DNA of 5,648 bases from DATJWY01 sp035500775 (GTDB taxonomy: Bacteria; Pseudomonadota; Alphaproteobacteria; Acetobacterales; Acetobacteraceae). The translations under genes and the position numbers were made by a program. The notes under the pieces were generated by a model that made no database searches, was not told the origin of the DNA, and saw only the letters and a program-made list of their open reading frames with translations. Each line of letters starts with the position of its first letter. Within the stretch, counting starts at the first letter, position 1. Below, in pieces: positions 1 through 5,648 of this stretch. Location of the stretch: contig DATJWY010000265.1 in the NCBI GenBank assembly GCA_035500775.1, positions 1 through 5,648 of the forward strand, written 5' to 3'.

Positions 1-55
1 TTGACGGTCGCTCCGGCGGGCCATTGAACCACCGGCTTGACCGGAGACACAGTAT

Positions 56-156
56 CTTTGGAATCCATTACTTAAGTGACCGGGGGTCTGGGGCCTCAAG
101 GCCCCATCGTGCGCGAGCACGCCTTCGCGTGACGGGTCCAGGGCAGAGCCCTGGCC
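56..156. repeat. Degenerate copy of hairpin-rich intergenic repeat (copy 1)
   Basis: This stretch aligns with 5329-5406: CTTTGGAATCC, TTACTTAAGTGA, a GGGG-rich run, the palindrome TGGGGCCTCAAGGCCCCA (89-106 here, 5361-5378 there), then a CCAGGG...CCCTGG hairpin. Compared with the other copy it lacks the left half (first hairpin and left arm of the second), has one extra T at 87, and carries about 24 extra bases at 107-133. The last hairpin (138-154) is one base shorter on each arm than its partner, so pairing is kept. It lies 12 bases beyond the stop of the large minus-strand gene. Likely role, by inference: 3' end structure or transcription terminator. The repeat family name is not known to me. 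Confidence 0.85.
138..154. terminator. GC-rich hairpin after the stop of the secreted-protein gene
   Basis: The sequence forms a 7-bp perfect stem, CCAGGGC with GCCCTGG, around the loop AGA. It begins 14 bases beyond the stop codon of the minus-strand gene and is followed on that strand by the second hairpin at 89-106 (7-8 bp stem). Neither is followed by a clear run of T on the minus strand, so a classical intrinsic terminator is not proven. The pair could instead protect the mRNA 3' end. Confidence 0.5.
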
Positions 157-167
157 TGACGCCCCCT

Positions 168-3100
168 TCAGCCGATGAACAGCGACGCCCCGATATTCGT
201 AACCCCGGTCAGCACGATATGCGTGCCGTCGGAGAAGGTCAGTGTCGTCGAGCCGCCGTTGACACTCGTCTGCACCGTGCTGGCGGCGTAACCGAACGCC
301 CCGACAACATCCTGTCCGACCTTGAAGTCATTGATGACGGCCGAGCCGCCGGCCGCCCCGTTATCCACGACATACGTATCGGTGCCGGTGCCGCCCCACA
401 GGGTCGTGTTGCCGGATTGCAGCACCACGGTATCCGTGCCGGCGCCTTCGATCGCCGCCATGGTCCCGCTGCCGGTATAGATTGTGTCGTTGCCGGCGCC
501 GCCGAAAACGGTTGAGGCGCCGGAGTTGCCGAGGAAGGTGGTGTTGCCGGCGCCGCCGACGAGGGTGCTGCTGCCGGTGCCGCCGCCCAGCACGTTATTG
601 CCGCCGGTGCTGCCGAAGATGGTCGATGTGCCCGATCCGCCGAAGGCCCCGTCGCCCGCGGTGGTCATGATCAGACTGTTGCCGGCGCCGCCGACCAGGG
701 TCGTCTGACCGGTCGTCCCGCCGAACAATGTGGTATCGCCACTGCCCGCGAACAGGACGGCCTGCCCGCCGCCGCCGCCGAGCGTGTCGGTGCCGCCGCC
801 GCCGATCAGGGTTTCGGCGCCGCTGCCGGCCCAGAACTGGTCAGTGCCGTTTGAGGAGCCGAAAAGCTGGTCGTGGTCGCCGCCGCCGCGCAGCGTCGTG
901 TTGCCGCCCCCGGCCACGAGCAGGTTGTCGCCGGCCGCGCCGCCGGTGAACACGCCGCCGCCAGTGCCGCCATACACCGTCGCCGAGCCGGTGCCGCCTG
1001 AGACGGTGCTCTGCCCGGCGCCGCCCAGGAAGTGCAGATGCCCGGCGCCGCCGGTCACGGAGACGGAGCGGTCATTCGCGGCCACCGTGTCCTCGCCGCT
1101 CCCGGCCATGACCGTGTCATTGCCCTGGAGACTGACGCTGTTATCGCCCGCGAGCAGCGTCACCAGGCTGGCGCCGTCCGCCCCGGTGACAACCTGGGTG
1201 CCGTTGCCGAGCGCGGAGAGCGTCGCGCCGAGGAAGGCATTGCTCCCCGATTGTCCGACGACATTCAGGGAGACCGTACCGGAGGGGGTGTAGCCGAAGA
1301 AGGTGGTGGTACCCTGCGCGGAGTTTTCAATGACTTGGCCGGCGCCGTTGACCGTGTCGGTCTTGTTGAGCCCCCCACTCGGGTCATAGTAGCGGACGCT
1401 CCGCCGGCCGTCCGTATCGGGCGGGCTGGTCACGACGGTGCCGGTCCGTTTGCCGCCCGTGTCGTAGGTGTCCGCGGTCTGCGCGCCGGACCCCGCCGTG
1501 AAGACCAGTTGCAGGGTGCCGTTGCCGCTGAGCAGCGTCGCCGTGGCGGCGGTGGAGACATTGCCGGCGAGGTCGGTCGCGGTCAGCGACAGCGGATGCG
1601 AGCCGGCGGCGACCGTGCCGGTCAGGGGGATCGACCAGGCGCCCTCTGCATTGGCGTAGCCGGTTCCGGCGACGCTGCCGTCCAGGGTCAGGGTGATGGC
1701 CGCATTGGCCGGGCCCGTGCCGGTCAGCACGGGGGCGGCGAAATTCAGCCGGCCGGCGCCGGAGGGCGCTGTAAGCACCGGAGACGCCGGCTGCGCGATT
1801 TGCAGGCCGAAGGTCGTCGTGGCGGTGGCCGTGTTTCCGTTGAGATCGGTTTCCGTCGCCGTGATCTGGTGGATGCCGTCGGTGAGGCCGGTGAGGGAGA
1901 AGGACCAGGCGCCGGTGTCGTCGGCCGACGTGGTGCCGAACGTGATTGGCCCCTCTGTCACCAGGATCAGGGCTCCGGCCGCGCTGGTACCGGTGATCGT
2001 CGGGTCACGGGTGATCCGGTCGGTCCCCGAGGCGCCAGTGTCGTTCGTCAGGGCGACGCTGAGCGGGGGAACGTCCAGCGTGACGGCCACGGACGCGGTG
2101 CTTGTGTTTCCGGCGAGATCGGTTTCCGTCGCCGTGATCTGTTGGGCGCCGTCGGCAAGGCCGGTGGGGGAGAAGGACCAAATGCCGGTGCTGTCGGCCG
2201 TCACCGTGCCGAGGGTGGTTTGTCCCGCTGACAACACGATGGTGGCGTCGGCCGTGCTGGTGCCGGTGACGGTCGGGTCGCTGGTGATGCCGTCGGTCGG
2301 GGAGAAGCCGGTATCGTTCGCCAGGGCGATGCTGAGCGAGGGAATGTCCAGCGTGAAGGCCACGGACGCGGTGCTTGTATTTCCGGCGATATCGGTTTCC
2401 GTCGTCGTGATCTGTTGGGCGCCGTCGGCAAGGCCGGTGGAGGAGAAGCGCCAGGCGCCGGTGCCGCCGACTGTCGTGGTGCCGAGGGTGGTTTGTCCCT
2501 CCGATAGGGTGATGACGTCACCGGCGATGCCGGTGCCGGTCAACGCCGGGTCGCTGGTGATGCCGTCGGTCGGGGAAGTGCCGGTATCGTTCGCCAGGGC
2601 GGCCGCGAGCGCGGGGAGCACCGTGTCCAGAGTGAAGGCCACGGACGCGGTGCTTGTGTTCCCGGCGAGATCGGTTTCCGTCGCCGTGATCTGTTGGGCG
2701 CCGTCGGTGAGGCCGGTGGGAGAGAGGCTCCAGGTGCCGGTGGCGCCGACCGTCGTGGTGCCGAGGGTGGTTTGTCCCTCCGATAGGGTGATGACGTCAC
2801 CGGCGACGCCGGTGCCGGTCAACGCCGGGTCGCTGGTGATGCCGTCGATCGCGGAAGCGCCGGTGTCATGCGCCAGGGCGGCCGTGAGCGCGGGGGATGC
2901 CGTGTCCAGCGTGAAGGTCACGGAGCGGGTGATCGGTGAGCCGCTCGGACCGCCGGTTTCCGTCACCGAGATCCCGTGGGCTCCGTCGGTCAGGCCGTGG
3001 GGGGTGAAGGACCAGTTCCCGTTGCTGTCGGCCGTTGTGGTGCCAAGAGTGGTCGAGCCCTCGGTGAGCGTGAGGGTCGTGTTCGCGTCGGCGGCGCCGG

Positions 3101-3482
3101 TCAGCGCCGGGTCATTGGTGATGCCATCGGTCGAGGAGGCGCCGGTATCGTGCGCCAGGGCGATGGTCGGACCGTAGAAGATGGTCTGCTGATAGGTCAG
3201 CGCGTTCAGGGAGAAGACATAATAGCCCCAGCCCAGAGTGGGAAAGCCGCCGGCTGCGACGAAGCTGCTCGCATTGATCTGTGCTATTGTGAAAGGTTCG
3301 TTCAGCGTGCCGCTCGGTTCGGCAATCGCGACGTTTACGGAGGATCCTACGGCGATGGTTCCGCTAACCGTGGCGGAATAATTGGCTGCGAAATAAAATG
3401 TCGCCTGGTTTGGCGTCACATAAGCGACAACACCCCACGAATTCCCGGAATATGTCGTGTCCAGCTGACTGTAATCGGTCAT
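168..3482 (-). CDS. Large secreted Ig-like repeat / RTX-type protein (putative adhesin)
   Basis: This is a 1104-residue protein, probably exported by a type I secretion system to the surface or medium; an adhesive or matrix role is inference. Residues 1-106 form an N-terminal domain I do not recognise, with no signal peptide. Residues 108-569 hold five Ig-like repeats of 91-94 residues, each with an ALxxDTG...DGIT start, TTLGT, W-S-F, LTDGxxQITATETD and AGNTSTAS. Residues 570-651 are a sixth, divergent repeat. Residues 652-775 are an unclassified linker with RYYDPSGG. Residues 811-1038 are about 24 RTX-like nonapeptides (GGxGxxTxx), mostly lacking the canonical Asp. Residues 1039-1104 form a C-terminal cap with VINDFKVGQD and TLTFSDGTHIVLTGV, typical of type I secreted proteins. 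The start is backed by GAGGGG at 3494-3489, six bases upstream of the ATG. The gene is divergent from purH. No transporter genes are visible. Its substrate or ligand cannot be read from sequence. Confidence 0.9.
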   Translation of the reverse strand: MTDYSQLDTTYSGNSWGVVAYVTPNQATFYFAANYSATVSGTIAVGSSVNVAIAEPSGTLNEPFTIAQINASSFVAAGGFPTLGWGYYVFSLNALTYQQTIFYGPTIALAHDTGASSTDGITNDPALTGAADANTTLTLTEGSTTLGTTTADSNGNWSFTPHGLTDGAHGISVTETGGPSGSPITRSVTFTLDTASPALTAALAHDTGASAIDGITSDPALTGTGVAGDVITLSEGQTTLGTTTVGATGTWSLSPTGLTDGAQQITATETDLAGNTSTASVAFTLDTVLPALAAALANDTGTSPTDGITSDPALTGTGIAGDVITLSEGQTTLGTTTVGGTGAWRFSSTGLADGAQQITTTETDIAGNTSTASVAFTLDIPSLSIALANDTGFSPTDGITSDPTVTGTSTADATIVLSAGQTTLGTVTADSTGIWSFSPTGLADGAQQITATETDLAGNTSTASVAVTLDVPPLSVALTNDTGASGTDRITRDPTITGTSAAGALILVTEGPITFGTTSADDTGAWSFSLTGLTDGIHQITATETDLNGNTATATTTFGLQIAQPASPVLTAPSGAGRLNFAAPVLTGTGPANAAITLTLDGSVAGTGYANAEGAWSIPLTGTVAAGSHPLSLTATDLAGNVSTAATATLLSGNGTLQLVFTAGSGAQTADTYDTGGKRTGTVVTSPPDTDGRRSVRYYDPSGGLNKTDTVNGAGQVIENSAQGTTTFFGYTPSGTVSLNVVGQSGSNAFLGATLSALGNGTQVVTGADGASLVTLLAGDNSVSLQGNDTVMAGSGEDTVAANDRSVSVTGGAGHLHFLGGAGQSTVSGGTGSATVYGGTGGGVFTGGAAGDNLLVAGGGNTTLRGGGDHDQLFGSSNGTDQFWAGSGAETLIGGGGTDTLGGGGGQAVLFAGSGDTTLFGGTTGQTTLVGGAGNSLIMTTAGDGAFGGSGTSTIFGSTGGNNVLGGGTGSSTLVGGAGNTTFLGNSGASTVFGGAGNDTIYTGSGTMAAIEGAGTDTVVLQSGNTTLWGGTGTDTYVVDNGAAGGSAVINDFKVGQDVVGAFGYAASTVQTSVNGGSTTLTFSDGTHIVLTGVTNIGASLFIG
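369..1052 (-). repeat. Glycine-rich RTX-like nonapeptide repeat block
   Basis: This encodes residues 811-1038 of the large protein as nearly uninterrupted 9-residue units, with an occasional 10, such as GGAGQSTVS, GGTGSATVY, AGSGDTTLF, GGSGTSTIF, GGAGNTTFL and GGAGNDTIY. The pattern is that of a parallel beta-roll. In classical RTX units, GGxGxD, the sixth residue is Asp and binds calcium. Here it is mostly Ser, Thr, Ala or Asn, and Asp remains only in a few units, for example GGGGTDTLG (894), GGAGNDTIY (994), EGAGTDTVV (1012) and GGTGTDTYV (1030). The beta-roll is therefore probably kept while calcium binding is reduced. Confidence 0.85.
1530..3161 (-). repeat. Tandem Ig-like domain repeats, five close and one divergent
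   Basis: On the protein the repeats start at residues 108, 202, 295, 386, 477 and 570, spacings of 94, 93, 91, 91 and 93. In DNA they begin at 3161, 2879, 2600, 2327, 2054 and 1775, reading leftwards. Units 2 and 3 are almost identical over 2473-2568 versus 2752-2847: 96 bases with one difference, which changes Val226 to Ile319. Units 2 and 4 also share a long near-identical stretch around 2640-2709 and 2087-2158. Unit 6 keeps the TDLAGNVSTA end but has a different start. Such units resemble bacterial Ig-like domains that act as a stalk holding a binding region away from the cell. Confidence 0.9.
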
Positions 3483-3488
3483 CCCAGG

Positions 3489-3494
3489 CCCCTC
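3489..3494 (-). promoter_or_regulatory. Ribosome binding site of the secreted-protein gene
   Basis: On the minus strand GAGGGG lies six bases before the ATG at 3482-3480. It is a strong Shine-Dalgarno match and fixes this ATG as the start, giving the N-terminus MTDYSQLD. No convincing -35/-10 pair is visible further upstream on this strand. Confidence 0.7.
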
Positions 3495-3540
3495 GTTGAT
3501 CTGTTTGCGTCGCTGTTTCGGCGGCAGAACAGCACACCGC

Positions 3541-3564
3541 CCTTAAACCGAGGGTTAAACCCAG
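3541..3564. repeat. 12-bp tandem repeat with TTAAACC core in the divergent promoter region
   Basis: Two adjacent 12-mers, CCTTAAACCGAG and GGTTAAACCCAG, match at 9 of 12 positions and share TTAAACC. The second lies in a near-palindrome, GGGTTAAACCC (3552-3562). Direct repeats of about one helical turn between divergent genes are often protein binding sites, so this may be an operator. It is short and could be chance; it also supplies the only AT-rich bases in the spacer. Confidence 0.3.
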
Positions 3565-3635
3565 GCCCGTGCGACGCGGGTGTTCACGCGGTGTCGCCAG
3601 ACCGGGCATGCGGGGCGGGAATACGGGGCCAAGGC

Positions 3636-3663
3636 TTGCTTTCCGCTCCCCCAGGGGTCTATT
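3636..3663 (+). promoter_or_regulatory. Possible promoter for purH
   Basis: TTGCTT (3636-3641) and TCTATT (3658-3663) are separated by 16 bases and resemble housekeeping sigma-factor -35 and -10 boxes. A transcript would start near 3670, about 20 bases before the purH ATG. The match is partial and no alternative is clearly better. No purine riboswitch or PurR-type operator could be recognised in the 210-base spacer. Confidence 0.3.
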
Positions 3664-3692
3664 CGGCCGCTTTCCATACCGGGGCCGCCGCC

Positions 3693-5270
3693 ATGACCGA
3701 CATCGTCAAGCCCAGCCGCGTGCTGATCTCCGTCTCCGACAAGACGGGCCTCATCGACTTCGCGACCAAACTGGTCGCCGCCGGTGTCGAGATCCTCTCC
3801 ACCGGCGGTTCCGCCCGTGCCTTGCGCGAGGCCGGCATCCCGGTCGTCGAGGTCTCCGCCCATACGGGCTTCCCGGAAATCCTCGACGGGCGGGTGAAGA
3901 CGCTGGTGCCGCAGATCCATGGCGGCATTCTCGGCCGCCGCTCGGTGCCTGAGCATGTCGCGCAGATGCGGGAGCACGGCATCGCCCCGATCGATATCGT
4001 GGTCGTCAATCTCTACCCGTTCGAGGCGACGGTCGCGCGCGGCGCGGCGGCGGATGAATGCGTCGAGAACATCGACATCGGCGGCCCCGCGCTGATCCGT
4101 GCCGCGGCGAAGAACCATGAGGATGTCGCCGTGCTGACCGACGCGGCGCATTACGCCGACGTGCTGGCCGAGCTGGCGGCGCAGGGCGGCACCAGCCTCG
4201 CGCTGCGCCGCCGGCTCGCCGGCGAGGCCTATGCCCGCACCGCCGCCTATGACGCCGCCATCGCCGCCTGGTTCGCGCAGGAGGAAGGCACGCTGTTCCC
4301 GCCGCGCCTGACCGTCGCCGGCGCGCTGAAGCAGATTCTGCGCTACGGCGAGAACCCGCATCAGGAAGCGGCGCTCTACGTCTCCGGCCAGAAGCGCCCG
4401 GGCGTGACCACCGCGACGCAGGTGCAGGGCAAGGAACTGTCCTACAACAACCTCAACGACACCGACGCCGCCTTCGAATGCGTCGCCGAGTTCGAGGCGC
4501 CCACCATCGTCATCGTCAAGCACGCCAATCCGTGCGGCGTGGCGAGCGCGGAGAGCCTCGCCGGGGCCTGGGATCTGGCGCTGCGCTGCGACCCGGTTTC
4601 CGCCTTCGGCGGCATCGTCGCCGTCAATCGGACGCTGGACGCGGAGGCGGCGGAGCGCATCGCCTCGATCTTCACCGAGGTGATCGTCGCGCCGGACGCG
4701 ACCGAGGAGGCGAAGGCGGCGCTCGCCCGCAAGAAGAACCTGCGCCTGCTGCTGACCGGCGGCCTGCCCGATCCGGCCGAACCCGGCCTCGTGCTGCGCA
4801 GCCTCGCCGGCGGGTTCCTGGCGCAGTCGCGCGATGCCGGGCGGGTGACGCGGGAGAACCTCAAGGTGGTGACGAAGCGCGCGCCGACTGAGGCGGAGCT
4901 GGCCGACCTGCTCTTCGCCTTCCGCGTCTGCAAGCACGTGAAGTCGAACGCGATCATCTACGCGAAGAACGGGGCGACGATGGGCATCGGCGCCGGGCAG
5001 ATGAGCCGGGTGGACAGCGCCCGCATCGCCGCATGGAAGGCGGAGGAGGCGGCGCGCGCCGCCGGTCTGCCGGTGCGGCTCACCGAGGGCAGCGTGGTCG
5101 CCTCGGATGCGTTCTTCCCCTTCGCCGACGGGCTGCAGGCGACGATCGCCGCCGGCGCCACCGCGGTGATCCAGCCCGGCGGCTCGATTCGCGACCAGGA
5201 GGTGATCGAGGCCGCCGACGCCGCGGGCGTGGCGATGGTGTTCACCGGGATGCGCCATTTCCGGCACTGA
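3693..5270 (+). CDS. purH: Bifunctional AICAR formyltransferase / IMP cyclohydrolase PurH
   Basis: PurH catalyses the last two steps of de novo IMP synthesis in the cytosol: formyl transfer from 10-formyl-tetrahydrofolate to AICAR, then ring closure of FAICAR to IMP. The protein has 525 residues, close to the 529 of E. coli. The N-terminal MGS-like cyclohydrolase domain (about 8-145) has LISVSDKTGL, STGGSARAL, DGRVKTL, NLYPF and ENIDIGGPALIRAAAKNH; Lys69, Tyr108, Asp128 and Lys140 match the known active-site residues. The transferase domain (about 208-525) has LRYGENPHQ, VQGKELSYNN, the catalytic Lys276-His277 in KHANPCG, SAFGGIVA, VKSNAIIYA, GIGAGQMSRV, SDAFFPFADG, QPGGSIRD and the usual C-terminus MRHFRH. 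The reading frame is open well upstream, but family alignment and a GGGG at 3681-3684 favour this ATG. It is divergent from the secreted-protein gene and convergent with murQ. All key residues are present, so it should be functional. Confidence 0.98.
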   Translation: MTDIVKPSRVLISVSDKTGLIDFATKLVAAGVEILSTGGSARALREAGIPVVEVSAHTGFPEILDGRVKTLVPQIHGGILGRRSVPEHVAQMREHGIAPIDIVVVNLYPFEATVARGAAADECVENIDIGGPALIRAAAKNHEDVAVLTDAAHYADVLAELAAQGGTSLALRRRLAGEAYARTAAYDAAIAAWFAQEEGTLFPPRLTVAGALKQILRYGENPHQEAALYVSGQKRPGVTTATQVQGKELSYNNLNDTDAAFECVAEFEAPTIVIVKHANPCGVASAESLAGAWDLALRCDPVSAFGGIVAVNRTLDAEAAERIASIFTEVIVAPDATEEAKAALARKKNLRLLLTGGLPDPAEPGLVLRSLAGGFLAQSRDAGRVTRENLKVVTKRAPTEAELADLLFAFRVCKHVKSNAIIYAKNGATMGIGAGQMSRVDSARIAAWKAEEAARAAGLPVRLTEGSVVASDAFFPFADGLQATIAAGATAVIQPGGSIRDQEVIEAADAAGVAMVFTGMRHFRH

Positions 5271-5291
5271 CGGGGGCAGGGGAAGATAAGG

Positions 5292-5310
5292 CCAGGGGCT
5301 CCGCCCCTGG
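5292..5310 (-). terminator. Likely terminator hairpin for murQ
   Basis: Read on the minus strand this gives the same CCAGGGGC-GGA-GCCCCTGG hairpin as at 5386-5404, followed by CCTTATCTTCC, a weakly T-rich tail. It is about 105 bases beyond the murQ stop, at the far end of the repeat for that strand. The mirror arrangement is the main support; the tail is not a classical T run. Confidence 0.45.
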
Positions 5311-5385
5311 ACCTCGCCAAAGGCAAGCCTTTGGAATCCTTTACTTAAGTGATCGGGGGCTGGGGCCTCAAGGCCCCAGCGGGGT

Positions 5386-5404
5386 CCAGGGGCGGAGCCC
5401 CTGG
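5386..5404 (+). terminator. Likely terminator hairpin for purH
   Basis: An 8-bp perfect stem, CCAGGGGC with GCCCCTGG around loop GGA, is followed by CCTTTAAAT, a short T-containing tail. It lies about 115 bases after the purH stop. A hairpin of the same stem, in inverse orientation, occurs 21 bases after the stop (5292-5310) and could already halt or protect the transcript. Confidence 0.5.
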
Positions 5405-5416
5405 CCTTTAAATGCC

Positions 5417-5648
5417 TCATCCCGCCGCCAACGCTGCCCGCAAATTCCCGCCATGGCGCGCGAGCAACCGCTCCGCCTCCGCACGCTCCTGCCCGGCGAG
5501 GAGCAGCACGGCGAGCTTCACCTTGCCGCCGGCCTTCGCGAGGGCCGCGCGCACCGGCTCCGGCCCGGCGCCGGTCAGTCCCGCCAGCATGCGTTCGGCG
5601 CGGCGGCGCAGCTTCTCGTTGCGGGCGACCATGTCCACCATGCGGCCG
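5417..5648 (-). CDS. murQ: N-acetylmuramic acid 6-phosphate etherase MurQ, C-terminal part
   Basis: MurQ cleaves the lactyl ether of MurNAc-6-phosphate to GlcNAc-6-phosphate and D-lactate in cytosolic peptidoglycan recycling. Only the last 76 residues are in the window. They begin with GRMVDMVARNEKL, which matches the family motif following the sugar-isomerase (SIS) domain (MVD..A.N.K), then LTGAGPEPVRAALAKAGGKVKLAVLLL and the terminal LLARHGGNLRAAL, the small helical UBA-like domain that ends MurQ proteins. The Met at 5641 is internal and not the start, because the frame stays open to the edge and homology continues before it. The catalytic glutamates of the SIS domain lie beyond the window, so activity cannot be judged. 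The gene is convergent with purH across the hairpin repeat. A general SIS-domain etherase of the same family is the only real alternative. Confidence 0.9.
   Translation of the reverse strand, partial: GRMVDMVARNEKLRRRAERMLAGLTGAGPEPVRAALAKAGGKVKLAVLLLAGQERAEAERLLARHGGNLRAALAAG

Larger units (their letters stand above)
5288..5408. repeat. Intact hairpin-rich intergenic repeat with 26-bp inverted ends (copy 2)
   Basis: This is a 121-bp element between the convergent purH and murQ stops. Its ends, 5288-5313 and 5383-5408, are exact 26-base inverted repeats, and each is itself a hairpin (CCAGGGGC/GCCCCTGG, loop of 3). Between them lie CCAAAGGCAAGCCTTTGG (5317-5334), the 8-base palindrome ACTTAAGT (5343-5350) and TGGGGCCTCAAGGCCCCA (5361-5378). 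A shorter, diverged copy lies at 56-156. There is no coding capacity. The symmetric ends mean that transcripts from either strand finish with the same hairpin, which suggests a bidirectional terminator. A small non-autonomous mobile repeat is an alternative; no target duplication was evident. Confidence 0.85.

Noticed and set aside
1..27. Tail of a plus-strand gene ending in TGA at 25-27 (LTVAPAGH), or start of a minus-strand gene with ATG at 24-22 (MARRSDRQ)
   Set aside because: Only eight codons are visible either way, and there is no clear ribosome binding site for the minus start. The convergent layout at the other repeat copy slightly favours the plus-strand tail, but this cannot be decided.
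369..1052. CRISPR array or DNA-level satellite in the periodic GCC-rich stretch
   Set aside because: The 27-base period reflects 9-residue protein repeats; the units vary freely and there are no identical repeats with unique spacers.
1032..3177. Long plus-strand open frames opposite the secreted-protein gene (1032-2231 and 1693-3177)
   Set aside because: They are rich in repeated Val/Pro/Ser or Gly/Arg and mirror the tandem repeats of the minus-strand gene. This is what GC-rich repeat DNA gives on its opposite strand; no domain or ribosome site supports them.
2976..3692. Upstream extension of the purH frame by 239 codons
   Set aside because: It runs antisense into the secreted-protein gene and has no PurH homology. 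The known family N-terminus begins at the ATG at 3693.
3555..5420. 621-codon minus-strand open frame opposite purH
   Set aside because: It is rich in Arg, Gly, Ala and His, with no recognisable motif, and mirrors the codon bias of purH, whose product is certain.
5417..5641. Separate small 74-residue gene starting at the ATG at 5641
   Set aside because: The frame stays open to the window edge and the residues before the Met (Gly-Arg) continue the MurQ match, so this is the end of a longer gene.

Overview
The window is high-GC DNA with strong G/C third-position codon bias. It looks like an alphaproteobacterium, most likely of the Acetobacteraceae/Rhodospirillales type. That assignment is inference, from composition, from the GC-rich hairpin repeats beside gene ends (a kind I associate with acetic-acid-bacterium relatives), and from the secreted Ig-like/RTX protein. 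No taxonomic marker is present to settle it.

Layout from left to right: (1) Positions 1-167 hold no gene I can call. They contain a degraded copy (56-156) of a hairpin-rich intergenic repeat. (2) Positions 168-3482, minus strand, encode one 1104-residue protein: a novel-looking N-terminal domain, five clear plus one divergent Ig-like repeats of 91-94 residues, an unclassified linker, about 24 glycine-rich RTX-like nonapeptides, and a C-terminal cap typical of type I secreted proteins. (3) Positions 3483-3692 are the intergenic region shared by two divergent genes. They include a good ribosome binding site for the large protein, a weak promoter candidate for purH and a small tandem repeat. (4) Positions 3693-5270, plus strand, encode complete PurH, the bifunctional enzyme of the last two steps of IMP synthesis. 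(5) Positions 5271-5416 lie between convergent purH and murQ. They are almost filled by an intact copy (5288-5408) of the same repeat, with exact 26-bp inverted ends and four hairpins. (6) Positions 5417-5648, minus strand, are the C-terminal end of MurQ, a peptidoglycan-recycling enzyme that runs off the right edge.

The genes do not form one pathway. PurH and MurQ are housekeeping enzymes. The large secreted protein looks like an accessory surface or extracellular protein beside them, and its export genes (type I ABC transporter, adaptor, outer-membrane channel) are not in the window. The most interesting items are the two copies of the structured repeat, which look like symmetric bidirectional terminators, and the mosaic adhesin: recently duplicated Ig repeats, an RTX block that has lost most calcium-binding aspartates, and an AT-richer N-terminal domain I do not recognise. 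I found no CRISPR array, tRNA, rRNA, transposase or phage gene.
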